From Methanosarcina barkeri str. Wiesmoor (GTDB lineage Archaea; Halobacteriota; Methanosarcinia; Methanosarcinales; Methanosarcinaceae), in assembly GCF_000969985.1 (NCBI RefSeq), contig NZ_CP009526.1, forward strand, positions 744,001 through 808,000: a DNA stretch of 64,000 nt. Reading direction: 5' to 3'. The position numbers and the translations under genes were made by a program. The notes beneath the pieces are model-generated. The model saw only the letters and a list, made by a program, of their open reading frames with translations. It had not been told where the DNA came from and did not search any database. Position 1 is the stretch's first letter, and every line of letters begins with the position of its first letter. Below, piece after piece: positions 18,128 to 27,073 of the stretch.

Positions 18128-19636
18128 ATGAAGTGCATTAATTCTTTGAGGATGAAAGCGATAGACCGAAATTGCGAATGCCTTGGGCTTCTGCCTGTAC
18201 AGTTAATGGAAAATGCAGGGGCCATTATTGCACAGCACATACGGGAAAAGCTTGAGAGTGGCAGGGTACTTTTTCTCGCAGGCCGGGGAAACAACGGAGG
18301 AGATGCTTTTGTTGCAGCAAGGCATCTTGCAGGCTCTTCAGGATACACTGTAAAGGTAATGCTGCTTGGAAAAGCCAGGGATATAAGAACTAAAGAGGCT
18401 CTCCATAACTTTTCCCTTTTGAAGTTCAGTCGTGTTGATGTGCTCGAAATAACGGACTCAAGCCAGCTTGAAGCGTCAGCTTCAGAAGCGTTTCAGGAAG
18501 CTGATCTGCTCGTAGATGCAGTATTCGGAACCGGAATAAGGGGAAAGCTCAGAGAGCTTGAATCAATGGCTATTGACTTTATAAACCGGGAAGGGGAAGC
18601 TGGAAAAACCATAATCTCAATTGATATCCCCTCAGGACTTGACCCTGATGGTGGAGATTTTGAAAAAACAGTGCATGCAGGGCTTACCGTTACTTTTCAC
18701 CATATGAAAACCGGGCTTTTGAGCGAGAAGGCAAAAGAATACACTGGCATAATAAAGGTTGCAGACATCGGAATCTGTGCCGATGCCGAACAGTATGTTG
18801 GTCCCGGAGACCTTATGATGTTGCACAGGCGAGAGTCCGGGGAACACAAGGGCGATTCCGGAAAAATCCTTGTTATAGGAGGAGGCCCGTATTCAGGAGC
18901 TCCGGCCCTTGCGTCCCTTGCAGCCCTTAAAGCTGGTGCAGACCTTGTAACCGTAGCAGTTCCAGCACCTGTAGCCGAAATAGTGGCATCATATTCTCCA
19001 AACCTGATCGTCCGAAAACTCTCTTCAAATATTCTTTGTCCTGAAGATCTTTCAATCCTTATGGATCCTATAAATTCCCATGATGTAGTTGTTATGGGGA
19101 TGGGGCTCGGGAGAGCGACAGAAACCCTGGAAGCCGTTAGAAAAATCCTGCCTTTTTGCAGGAAAGCGGTTCTTGATGCCGATGCCCTCTCAGCTCTCTC
19201 AGGCGCTATTTTTGAAAGCCTTGCAGGCAACTGCGAACTGATAGTAACCCCGCATGCCGGAGAATTTACCCGTCTGAGAAATCTAGAAACTCCTGAGAGC
19301 TTGGAATCCCGTATTAAAGCCGTCAGGGAGTTTTCGGAGGAAAAAGGGGTTGTAACACTTCTCAAAGGAAAAATCGATATTACCTCGGACGGAAAGCAGA
19401 CCCTGCTGAACCGGACAGGAAACCCGGGCATGACCGTGGGAGGCACAGGAGATGTCCTTGCAGGACTTACAGGATCGCTTTTTTCCAGAAATCCCGCATT
19501 TCTCGCGGCAGCTTGTGCTGTACATATCAACGGGTCAGCCGGGGATCTGGCGTTTGAGAAAGCAGGAAACGGGCTGCTTGCAACGGATGTTCTGGAGAAA
19601 ATTCCTGAAATAATTAAAGCGGCCGAGATAGGGTAA
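18128..19636 (+). CDS. nnr: bifunctional NAD(P)HX epimerase/dehydratase
   Basis: 502 residues, the usual length of the fused repair enzyme. Residues 1-215 are the YjeF_N epimerase (LMENAGAIIA; GRGNNGGDAFVAARHL; DIPSGLDPDGG). Residues 225-500 are the ADP-dependent dehydratase of the ribokinase-like fold (GSGKILVIGGGPYSGAPALA-type opening; NPGMTVGGTGDVLAG, with the catalytic Asp region). It restores hydrated NADH/NADPH in the cytoplasm. A TATA-like sequence at about 18077 and AGGT just before the ATG support the start. It is followed by a small gene 80 bp downstream. Confidence 0.93.
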   Translation: MKCINSLRMKAIDRNCECLGLLPVQLMENAGAIIAQHIREKLESGRVLFLAGRGNNGGDAFVAARHLAGSSGYTVKVMLLGKARDIRTKEALHNFSLLKFSRVDVLEITDSSQLEASASEAFQEADLLVDAVFGTGIRGKLRELESMAIDFINREGEAGKTIISIDIPSGLDPDGGDFEKTVHAGLTVTFHHMKTGLLSEKAKEYTGIIKVADIGICADAEQYVGPGDLMMLHRRESGEHKGDSGKILVIGGGPYSGAPALASLAALKAGADLVTVAVPAPVAEIVASYSPNLIVRKLSSNILCPEDLSILMDPINSHDVVVMGMGLGRATETLEAVRKILPFCRKAVLDADALSALSGAIFESLAGNCELIVTPHAGEFTRLRNLETPESLESRIKAVREFSEEKGVVTLLKGKIDITSDGKQTLLNRTGNPGMTVGGTGDVLAGLTGSLFSRNPAFLAAACAVHINGSAGDLAFEKAGNGLLATDVLEKIPEIIKAAEIG

Positions 19637-19716
19637 AAATAAGACTGGATAAAAGAGATTAATTAAAGGCTAAATGTAAAATATTGTAAATTTGCTAAAA
19701 TGGGGAGGCAATTCGT

Positions 19717-19902
19717 ATGGTGTATGAAACTGAAAGGAAAATCGAGCTGAAAATCGAAAGAAATCGGATAAGAGTTACGATTTTTCACGGGGAAGATGAA
19801 CAGGTCATAAAACTCAACCTTGAAGAAGCCAGAGGACTTAGGGAAGAGCTGGATAAAGTAATTGAAGACTATTCACAAAGAAAGCAAATTAGAATCGATT
19901 GA
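19717..19902 (+). CDS. small conserved-looking protein, unknown
   Basis: 61 residues, preceded by GGGGAGG 8 nt before the ATG, a strong ribosome binding site that makes this tiny gene credible. The peptide alternates beta (KIELKIERNRIRVTIFH) and a helical C-terminal half (LEEARGLREELDKVIEDYSQ), a compact beta-beta-alpha pattern. I do not recognise a family. It is in line with nnr and may be cotranscribed with it. Confidence 0.6.
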   Translation: MVYETERKIELKIERNRIRVTIFHGEDEQVIKLNLEEARGLREELDKVIEDYSQRKQIRID

Positions 19903-20172
19903 TCCGATAAAATATGTGTTGAAATTCCAAAAAAACATAAAACGCCAGGAAAACATTAGAATGTCAGAAAAAGGCATTTAAATGTCAAAAATATCATAAA
20001 TATATATTGAAATGCCGAAAATATCAAAAAAGACATCGAAATGCCAAAAACACCTGTAAAATATTAAAATGTCACAAATAAGCACTGAAATTCCCGAAAA
20101 AATGGAATTGAAAGTTAGACTAGCTCAAACCAGATAAATCAAGGGTATATATACGAAAAACGCGGTGATTTT
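19903..20172. repeat. degenerate A-rich repeats
   Basis: The 270-base gap contains many imperfect copies of AAATGYCRAAAATATCA spaced about 20-26 bases (19925-20105). No gene. It ends in a TATA-like ATATATACG (20146-20154) ahead of moaC. Confidence 0.6.
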
Positions 20173-20640
20173 GTGGAAAAGCAATTTACTCATATTGAGT
20201 CCGGCAGAGCGCATATGGTAGATATCAGCGAAAAGCGTGAGGTTCCGAGATTGGCGCGGGCTGCAGGAGAAATTATACTTTCCAGGGAGACTATAGAGAA
20301 GATACAAACCGGAAACGTGGAAAAAGGCAACGTGCTTGCAACTGCGCGGGTTGCTGCCGTGCTTGCGATTAAAAAGACCCCTGAAATAATTCCAATGTGC
20401 CATCAGATCCCTATAACTGCCATAGATGTGGATTTTGAGGTCGGCAAAGGGATGATTTCAGCAGAGATAGAAGTCCGGACGGTCGGGAAAACAGGGGTTG
20501 AGATGGAAGCTCTCACAGGGGTTTCGGCAGCATTGCTGACGATCTGGGATATGGTGAAATCAGTGGAAAAAGACGAGAGTGGAAATTATCCACATACTTC
20601 AATACAAAATATCAGGGTGCTCGAAAAACTCAAAGGATAA
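20173..20640 (+). CDS. moaC: cyclic pyranopterin monophosphate synthase MoaC
   Basis: 155 residues, matching the family in length and motif order: AHMVDISEKREVPRLARA at the N-terminus, KKTPEIIPMCHQIPIT in the middle, and VGKTGVEMEALTGVSAALLTIWDM towards the end, with the active-site Lys/His/Glu residues in place. It converts the cyclised GTP intermediate to cPMP in molybdopterin/tungstopterin synthesis, needed for formylmethanofuran dehydrogenase. The start is GTG (20173) with GGTG (20164-20167) 5 nt upstream. The prs gene follows 76 bases downstream. Confidence 0.93.
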   Translation: MEKQFTHIESGRAHMVDISEKREVPRLARAAGEIILSRETIEKIQTGNVEKGNVLATARVAAVLAIKKTPEIIPMCHQIPITAIDVDFEVGKGMISAEIEVRTVGKTGVEMEALTGVSAALLTIWDMVKSVEKDESGNYPHTSIQNIRVLEKLKG

Positions 20641-20716
20641 ATCCCAGGGCAATCCCATAAAAAATAAGCTTTTTAAAGGATGGGATATATCAAGACCGCA
20701 GACTGAGGTATATATC

Positions 20717-21568
20717 TTGAAGATTATAGGTGGACCAGCATCACAATTACTTGCCAGCCGCACTGCCCGGGCTTTAGGGATAGAGCCTGTACTTTCCGAG
20801 TTTAATCGATTTCCTGATGGGGAACTTTATCTCCGAATCGCAGAAGAGACCGAAAACGAGCATGTGACCCTTATTCAGAGTACGCCCACTGATTCTGATC
20901 TCGTTTCTCTGCTCCAGCTTATTGATGCTTGTGAAGGAGCAAAAGAGCTCGATGTCGTGATTCCTTACATGGGATATGCCAGACAGGACAAGAAGTTCAA
21001 GCCCGGAGAGCCAATCAGTGCCCGCGCAATTGCCCGCTGTATCAGGGCTGACCGCGTTTTTACGATAAACATCCACGAAAAAAGTGTGCTTGAACATTTC
21101 CATGGCCCTGCGGAAAATCTTGACGCAGCTAAACTTGTCGGGGAGTATATTGCAGGTCTTAACCTGGAAAACCCACTTCTGCTTGCTCCGGATTCGGGGG
21201 CTGAAGGGCTTATAAAGCACGTCTCATCAGGCCTGGGCTTTGATTATGATCACCTGGAGAAAACGAGACTCAGCGGGGATACGGTTGTAATCAAGACAAA
21301 GAATCTCGATGTAACAGGCAGAAATGTTGTCCTTGTAGACGATATGATTGCAACAGGTGGGACAATGGCAGAATCTATCAAAATGCTCAGATCCCAGGGA
21401 GCAGCAGATGTTTACATTGCTTGTGTACATCCTGTACTTGCAAGGAACGCCGTTTTAAGGCTCTTTAATGCGGGTGTAAAGGACATTCTTGGGACCGACA
21501 CTCTTGAAAGAGCAGAGAGCAGACTGAGCGTTGCTCCCCTTATTGCAGATGCCATTAAAGGACTTTGA
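20717..21568 (+). CDS. prs: ribose-phosphate pyrophosphokinase
   Basis: 283 residues from a TTG at 20717, giving LKIIGGPASQLLA at the N-terminus as expected for archaeal PRPP synthetases of about 285 residues. GAGGT at 20705-20709 sets this start; the reading frame extends further upstream into moaC but that part is not plausible. Motifs: QSTPTDSDLVSLLQLIDA, YMGYARQDKKFKPGEPISARA (ATP side), and the PRPP loop VVLVDDMIATGGTMAES (about 210-225). It makes PRPP from ribose 5-phosphate and ATP for nucleotide, histidine and cofactor synthesis. Confidence 0.93.
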   Translation: MKIIGGPASQLLASRTARALGIEPVLSEFNRFPDGELYLRIAEETENEHVTLIQSTPTDSDLVSLLQLIDACEGAKELDVVIPYMGYARQDKKFKPGEPISARAIARCIRADRVFTINIHEKSVLEHFHGPAENLDAAKLVGEYIAGLNLENPLLLAPDSGAEGLIKHVSSGLGFDYDHLEKTRLSGDTVVIKTKNLDVTGRNVVLVDDMIATGGTMAESIKMLRSQGAADVYIACVHPVLARNAVLRLFNAGVKDILGTDTLERAESRLSVAPLIADAIKGL

Positions 21569-21628
21569 TTAAAATAGTTTAATTTTATTACCGTTAACTA
21601 TTTTTTATATTCTGTTGTTTCTAGTATT

Positions 21629-22345
21629 ATGACTCTTCCAGAAGTCTGTCCACTTGATGAAAGCCAGACATGTAAAGGGCGGGAGTGCCATCTCTTCTGC
21701 CTCGAGTGGAGATCAAGAGAACCCACCTGCCTTATAGGCTACAGTATAACAAGTAAAATTAAATCCGGAAAAGCTGGCCGTAACAGGGATACCTATGCTG
21801 AAGACACTTTCCGGAAACTAGGAAGGCAGCCGCTTTCTAAAAGAAAAGATGTCTCTGAAAAAGGAGACTGGATCCCTTCAAGGTTCACAAAAAAATCTTC
21901 GGAAAAGCCTGTTGAAAGAACAGAAGAGAGTTTTTCTAAGAATCGGCACTTCCAGAAAACAGATGTAAAGAAGCCTGACCCGAAGCCCAAGGGAAACCAT
22001 GACGAAAGGCTGAGAGAGATATATGATTCCAGCGATGCGGAGAAAGCCTCTATAAAGCTGGAATCTAGATTTAAAATTGAACCGGTTGAACAGAACCCGG
22101 TTATATATGCAGACACTCGGCCAAAAGTACAGGGAAAGTCAAAAACCCCGGAAAAAGTTGTTTCAAGAGATAAGCACACGACGATCTTTGCACCTTTTAA
22201 TAATGATAAAAAAGATGACTCGTGCCTGTCAGGGAGAGAGGAAAAGGTAATAAAGTCCGCTGAGAATAAGGAAAAGCGTAAAAAGCTTGATAAAGCGATG
22301 GAAATAGACCTTCCTGAAACTTATGATGAGGATTTCTGGAGTTAA
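21629..22345 (+). CDS. Cys-motif protein with charged tail, unknown
   Basis: 238 residues. The first 35 contain four cysteines in CPLDESQTC, CHLFC and a later TC, a likely metal-binding knuckle followed by CLIGY. Residues 45-235 are hydrophilic, lysine- and serine-rich and probably disordered, ending in DLPETYDEDFWS. No family recognised beyond likely being lineage-restricted. A TATA-like TTTTTTATAT at about 21601 lies some 25 nt before the ATG and there is no Shine-Dalgarno, so the message may be nearly leaderless. It follows prs in the same direction. Confidence 0.6.
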   Translation: MTLPEVCPLDESQTCKGRECHLFCLEWRSREPTCLIGYSITSKIKSGKAGRNRDTYAEDTFRKLGRQPLSKRKDVSEKGDWIPSRFTKKSSEKPVERTEESFSKNRHFQKTDVKKPDPKPKGNHDERLREIYDSSDAEKASIKLESRFKIEPVEQNPVIYADTRPKVQGKSKTPEKVVSRDKHTTIFAPFNNDKKDDSCLSGREEKVIKSAENKEKRKKLDKAMEIDLPETYDEDFWS

Positions 22346-22379
22346 CCGCCTTCAGTCCTAAAATGGCTGTTTTTCGCTC

Positions 22380-22397
22380 AACCTTTTTAAAAAGGTT
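22380..22397 (+). terminator. palindrome, probable terminator
   Basis: AACCTTTTTAAAAAGGTT is a perfect 18-bp palindrome 35 bases after the stop of the gene at 21629-22345. A short repeat, GTTAACCGCCTTCAG, flanks it on both sides (22341 and 22403). Confidence 0.4.
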
Positions 22398-22683
22398 TGG
22401 CAGTTAACCGCCTTCAGCTCGAAGAAATAGCTCAGACATACAGTATGAAGTTCCGGAAAGGGTTTCTTACCCTTGAAAGAAAAATATTTTCTTTTCTCCG
22501 GCGTTCCTTAAGTAAACCTGCTTGACTCCTTTATGAAACCGGTTGTTCATGGTTTTAAGGCGTTGGATTTTAAGATGTTGATGTGATTATAATTCATGAA
22601 CATAGAAGGAGTTATGGGAAAATCAACTGTAATTCTAAGAGAGAATTTTGATATCTTAAGATTCTCATTTTTCGTGCTGTTTA

Positions 22684-22865
22684 ACTATGCTGCTTAACTT
22701 ATACTGCTTAACTTATACTGCTTAACTTATACTGCTTAACTTATACTGCTTAACTTATACTGCTTAACTTATACTGCTTAACTTATACTGCTTAACTTAT
22801 ACTGCTTAATTTATACTGCTTATATACTGCTTAATTTATACTGCTTAATTTATACTGCTTAACTT
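22684..22865. repeat. 14-bp tandem repeat, about 12 copies
   Basis: Units of CTTAACTTATACTG repeat head to tail; the distal copies carry a C-to-T change (CTTAATTTATACTG) and one is shortened. The array ends about 50 bases before the TPD-nuclease gene. Confidence 0.9.
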
Positions 22866-22914
22866 TTATTTTGCATGTTCGGGAAGGAAACAAAAAAGGA
22901 TACGATGATTCAGG

Positions 22915-23703
22915 ATGGACCGCCAAACATACCAGACAATCTACAGCTCACTGCATGACTTTAAAGATGTTTTTCGCCTTTCGGAGGAATATTCAAAACC
23001 CGTAGGTGTGCTTGCAACAATTCTCAATCAGAAAGTCGTAAAAAAGACTCGGTTCAAACACAAGAAAATTTATTCAAGAGAATCTGAACTTTTTTTAAAA
23101 TGGAAACAGGGACGCACTATTCTTGATCTTGCGGAATACACAGGCTTTCCTCCTACCCTTATGGCATCCCTTATTATGAAGAATTGTCAAATTTCCAAGA
23201 AAAGTATAAACTGGCTTTTCAAAAATGTGGACTTAATCGAAAACCGCCGCCTTAGAAAGGAAGTCAAAAAAGCCCTTGAGGCCGATCACTTCTTTTCGCC
23301 TCACGCCCATGAAATGCAATGTAAAAAGGGCGAGATGGGAGAAGCACTTATCCAGAAATGGCTTGATGATAGGGAAATTTCGTATTGTACCGAAGCAGAT
23401 ATTCGAGCTAGGGGAGACGGTAAGACTCCTGATTTTGTCCTGGAAAATCCTTTATGCATTGACAATCTCATGGTCAACTGGATTGAAAGCAAAGCGCTTT
23501 TCGGAGACTACTTCGAACACGAGCACTATTCGAAAAAGCAGTTTAGGGAATATGCAGAAATTTTCGGAGAAGGTATGGTTGTCTACTGGTACGGGTATCT
23601 CGAAGATCTCCCTGCCAAGGGTTATCTTGTAAAGAACTACAGCTTTTTTGAAGAATATAAAGTGGAAGTTGACGAGCTATTTAATTATCTAGTATACTGG
23701 TAA
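22915..23703 (+). CDS. TPD-motif nuclease-like protein (CDIN1/C15orf41 family)
   Basis: 262 residues. The N-terminal half is helical and basic with a possible DNA-binding segment (GRTILDLAEYTGFPPTLMASLIMK, about residues 64-87, in helix-turn-helix style). The C-terminal half has the diagnostic GDGKTPDFVLE followed by WIESKALFGD, a D-x(n)-E-x-K arrangement like PD-(D/E)XK nucleases. This is the TPD family (PF14811), the archaeal relatives of the eukaryotic CDAN1-interacting nuclease. The biological role in archaea is not known. It runs convergently towards rad50-mre11, suggestive of a DNA-metabolism neighbourhood but no more. The ATG at 22915 lacks a close Shine-Dalgarno; a short overlapping frame starts at 22903. 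Confidence 0.75.
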   Translation: MDRQTYQTIYSSLHDFKDVFRLSEEYSKPVGVLATILNQKVVKKTRFKHKKIYSRESELFLKWKQGRTILDLAEYTGFPPTLMASLIMKNCQISKKSINWLFKNVDLIENRRLRKEVKKALEADHFFSPHAHEMQCKKGEMGEALIQKWLDDREISYCTEADIRARGDGKTPDFVLENPLCIDNLMVNWIESKALFGDYFEHEHYSKKQFREYAEIFGEGMVVYWYGYLEDLPAKGYLVKNYSFFEEYKVEVDELFNYLVYW

Positions 23704-23848
23704 ATCCTGTTTGAATACGTGTGAGTTCTGACAGAATATATTTGAACCTTGTCTGGAGTCCTTTTGACCCGGGACTGGTATATTTATGAATCCTATCTGG
23801 CATACCTGTTAACTGCGCGACAGGCATGCTGAAAAGGAGATAGTCAAC

Positions 23849-26800
23849 TTAAAGTTTTACAATAGACGACATATTGGTAATAGGGTCTTTTTCTACCTGG
23901 AAGACATGGTCTGCCGAATCTATAAGGGACTCGTCATGGGAGACCACAATAATCTGGCCTACGCCTATGCCACGCATCATGTCTATGAGTTTCAAAAGCT
24001 GGTTTATATGCCCGCGGTCCAGGAAAACTGTAGGCTCGTCAAGGATCATAGGGGGAAGCCCGTCTGCCCTATCTCCGCCAAAACCCAGAGCAAGAAGTCT
24101 GTAGATCGCACAGCGCAGGACAAGGTTAAAGATTGCACGTTCTCCTCCGCTAAGGAGTTTTGGTTCAAGTGGAGTGCCGTCTTTTCTGTAAACCGTAAGG
24201 TTATATTCCGGGTCGAGTTCGATATGGGAATACGCATTATTTGTGTACATGAAGCTGAACATTTCATTCAAAAGGGTAGAAAGAGCCCCTATGTTTCTAT
24301 TCCGCATATCCGCCCGAACGCGCATATACATGCTCTCAAGCTCCTCGGCATTGCTATATACGGCTTCAAGGTACTGCTTCCTGTTCTCAAGGGCTTTGAG
24401 TTCATCCTTCAGCTCATTGCGGCGTTTTAAACTATTCTCAACCATACCAACTTCTTTTAAGAGAGCATCTTTGGCGGCCGTGGTTTGCCGGGTTTTTTCA
24501 GTAAGGTTTGCCTGATACTCTTCAAGCTGGGTACGCTTTGACTGAAGATCTTCGAATCTGCTTCCCTGAAGTTTTCCTTCAAGCTGTTTTACCCGCTCGT
24601 TTCTTTCAAGGATTTCCCGGTCAAAAAAGCCGACTTTTTCGGCAAGGTTCCTGATTGAAGCCTCAAGCTCGGAGATTTTGTGCTTTATATTATCCATCTG
24701 GATCAGGTTTGCCCCGAGTTTTTTTGTCTTCAAGAGATGCTTTGAACTCTCGTCATGGGTTTCTTTTGCCAGGGCTTCTTTTTTCCTCAGGGCTTCAAGC
24801 TCAACTTCCAGGGTTTTGAGTTTTTCCTTTTCCTGAGTCTCTCGTTCGGCAAGCCCTTTTAGTTTCTCATTGAGCTCTCCAAGCCTCTGCCCGTAATTTT
24901 CGATCAGTGCCAGGGAAGTCCTGATTTTCCCGTTCAGGCTTTCTATTTCCGAGGTGTTTTCGGCAAGCTTTTTCTCAAAGGCTTTTGCCTCTTGAAGTAC
25001 TCTTTCACTCTCACCATGAGCTTTTTGAGCTGCCGCTTCCCATCCCTGCAGGGCTTTAATATCAGGAAGAAGCTTGCCCATCTTAGCCTCAAGTTCTTCC
25101 TTTTGTTTATTAAGGCCTTCAAGTTTAAGGGAATCTTCCTCGGTTCGGGTTTTGTGGATCGTTATCCTTTCTTGCAGGTCTTTTGCCTTATTTTTGAGTC
25201 TTTCGGTTTCCAGGTCGTAATCCGAAATCCGCTTCTCCAGTTTTTTTGCGTCCTTGAGTCGATTAAGTTTTTTCTCGACTTCGGCTTGCTGGAGCTTTAT
25301 ATCGAGAAGTTCTGCTGCAAGTTTTTCTCTCTTCTGTTCGGATTCCCCGGTTGTGCATGCAATTTCAGAGCCTTTAAGATCCTGCCCGCATGTAGGGCAT
25401 TTTCCTTCGGCAAGTAGCTGCCGGTTTTTACGGATAACTTTATCAAGCTCCCTGAGGGTAGCTTCAAGCTCTTTTTCTCGCCCATGCAGCCTGTTTTTGT
25501 TTTCCAGCAGAAGTTCGCTGAGGTATTCCAGGTCCTCGAGCTGCTCTCCGGTAAAGCCAAGTCCTTTTAACCCTGCAGAAGCTTCGGATTTTTGCTCCTT
25601 AACTTCCAGAACTGCCTTTTCATTTTCCCTGAGCTCCTCTTCAAGAATTTCAATTTCGGTTTTACTTTTTCGAACTGCGACTTTGGTATTTTGAAGTTCC
25701 TTATCAAGTGTGAGGAGATTTATGTCTCCGGTTTCTTTTTCTTTGAAAGCAAGTGCAAGTTTTGTTGAGGCTTCGTTTTTCCGTTCACGAAGAAGGCTTT
25801 CTTTTTCTTCCAGCTCATTTATAAACAAAGGAATTTCATAAGTGTCCGTGAAGCCTGTGGTCTCTTTTGCAGCTTCTTTTAGCTTTTTATTCTCATCCTC
25901 AATTCTCAGTATATTTTTTCTGTTTCCTTCAATTTCCCCGTTTGTAGCCCCGATATCCGCCCTGCACTGCATCAAACTCTGTTCGGTCTCAGCCTTTTCG
26001 TTTTCAAAGTCGCGCAGATCCTGAGTGTGAACTTCTTCTTCCCTGAGAAGAAGAGCAAGTTCTTTTGAGATTACATTTACCTTTTCCCTGGCAAGAAACT
26101 CCTCTTTTTCCTTCTGCAAGCTCAAAGCCTCAATCTCAAGGTCTCCAAAGCCGCATTCTCCCCGAATATGATTATTCTCTTCCTCTAGTCCAAGCAGAGC
26201 CTGCCTTTGTTCATGGGCTTCTCTGGCAAAGGCTTCTTTTTCCCGGATACAGCCTGCCTTGTCTTCCTGAGATTTAGACAGGGCCTGTTTCAGAGTCTGG
26301 ATTTCCTGGAGACGTTCCCTGTGTTCTGTAATCATAAGGTCGAGTTTTTCTTTCTGGGCAGCTGCAGCCTCTTTATTTTCATTACATTTTTTTAAGATAG
26401 TATCGCTTTCCTTTATCTTCTGCCTGAGCCCATTCAAAACGGCATGCGGTTCTGTACTTTCGATCCCCTCAATTTCGGCTTTTACACCCGAAAGGCTGTT
26501 ACTGGTGTCCCTTTGAAGCCTTCTTACAGCCGTTTTTGCGCTTCCTGCTCTTTCCCTGTATTCTTCGAGCTTTCCAAGCTGCAGCAAGCCGTCGATCATC
26601 CGCTGCCTGTCTTTTGGTTTTGCATTAATGAGTACGTCAATTTCGCCCTGCCTGATGTAAGCACAGTTTCTGTACGCCTCTTCGTCCATGTTCAGAAGAG
26701 AGCAGACCTCTTCGTAAGTCCGTGTAGCCTGATCAACAATACTTTCCCCATTGGCATAGAGCACGCATTTCGAATTCGAAGCGTTTTCACTTTTAGAAGA

Positions 26801-27073
26801 ATACCTGAAAGCCTGTTCTATAAGGTAATCCTGCCCTAAATGCTCAAAACCCAGGTTTATTTTTGCGTTTTCGGCCCCCTTGAAGATTACATCTGCAAGC
26901 ACAAAGTCCTTTGAAAGAATTTTGCTCCCGAAAAGTCCCATAAAACATGCTTCAAGCAGGCTTGATTTCCCGCTCCCGTTCACCCCGGAAATGACTGTAA
27001 CTCCGTCTTCAAATGTAAAATCCAGTTTTTTATAGCTCCGGATGTTTTCAATATGCAGGTTTTTGAGCTTCAC
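23849..27073 (-). CDS. rad50: DNA double-strand break repair ATPase Rad50
   Basis: 1074 residues, longer than many archaeal Rad50 proteins (about 880-900). Walker A VNGSGKSS is at 31-38; a long antiparallel coiled coil follows; the zinc hook is CPTCGQDL with C559 and C562 at the apex; the coil returns and the C-terminal ATPase half has LSGGERAIFNL (about 974-984) and Walker B MILDEP (about 1009). ATP-driven closure of two heads with Mre11 holds and processes DNA ends. The start overlaps the stop of mre11 by 4 bp (27070-27073), so the two are translationally coupled. Confidence 0.96.
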   Translation of the reverse strand: MKLKNLHIENIRSYKKLDFTFEDGVTVISGVNGSGKSSLLEACFMGLFGSKILSKDFVLADVIFKGAENAKINLGFEHLGQDYLIEQAFRYSSKSENASNSKCVLYANGESIVDQATRTYEEVCSLLNMDEEAYRNCAYIRQGEIDVLINAKPKDRQRMIDGLLQLGKLEEYRERAGSAKTAVRRLQRDTSNSLSGVKAEIEGIESTEPHAVLNGLRQKIKESDTILKKCNENKEAAAAQKEKLDLMITEHRERLQEIQTLKQALSKSQEDKAGCIREKEAFAREAHEQRQALLGLEEENNHIRGECGFGDLEIEALSLQKEKEEFLAREKVNVISKELALLLREEEVHTQDLRDFENEKAETEQSLMQCRADIGATNGEIEGNRKNILRIEDENKKLKEAAKETTGFTDTYEIPLFINELEEKESLLRERKNEASTKLALAFKEKETGDINLLTLDKELQNTKVAVRKSKTEIEILEEELRENEKAVLEVKEQKSEASAGLKGLGFTGEQLEDLEYLSELLLENKNRLHGREKELEATLRELDKVIRKNRQLLAEGKCPTCGQDLKGSEIACTTGESEQKREKLAAELLDIKLQQAEVEKKLNRLKDAKKLEKRISDYDLETERLKNKAKDLQERITIHKTRTEEDSLKLEGLNKQKEELEAKMGKLLPDIKALQGWEAAAQKAHGESERVLQEAKAFEKKLAENTSEIESLNGKIRTSLALIENYGQRLGELNEKLKGLAERETQEKEKLKTLEVELEALRKKEALAKETHDESSKHLLKTKKLGANLIQMDNIKHKISELEASIRNLAEKVGFFDREILERNERVKQLEGKLQGSRFEDLQSKRTQLEEYQANLTEKTRQTTAAKDALLKEVGMVENSLKRRNELKDELKALENRKQYLEAVYSNAEELESMYMRVRADMRNRNIGALSTLLNEMFSFMYTNNAYSHIELDPEYNLTVYRKDGTPLEPKLLSGGERAIFNLVLRCAIYRLLALGFGGDRADGLPPMILDEPTVFLDRGHINQLLKLIDMMRGIGVGQIIVVSHDESLIDSADHVFQVEKDPITNMSSIVKL

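Larger units (their letters stand above)
22346..22914. other. intergenic region dominated by a 14-bp tandem array
   Basis: About 570 bases without a gene: the palindrome at 22380, unremarkable DNA to 22680, then the 14-bp array. The bases just before the next gene hold AAAAAGGATACG, a possible ribosome binding site. Confidence 0.6.

Noticed and set aside
18697-19530. 277-codon minus-strand ORF
   Set aside because: Antisense of nnr, whose domains and motifs are certain; the shadow protein is Arg/Ser/Pro-rich and featureless.
20579-20716. Upstream extension of prs into moaC
   Set aside because: The extension is lysine- and serine-rich, out of frame within moaC, and the TTG at 20717 with GAGGT upstream gives the correct family N-terminus.
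22684-22865. Possible CRISPR array
   Set aside because: The 14-bp units are directly abutting with no unique spacers, and no cas genes are near. The same holds for the arrays at 12965, 33906 and 49884.
26444-26839. 131-codon plus-strand ORF opposite rad50
   Set aside because: It is the antisense of a well-supported coding region with no ribosome site or family features; several similar long frames lie opposite mre11 and rad50.
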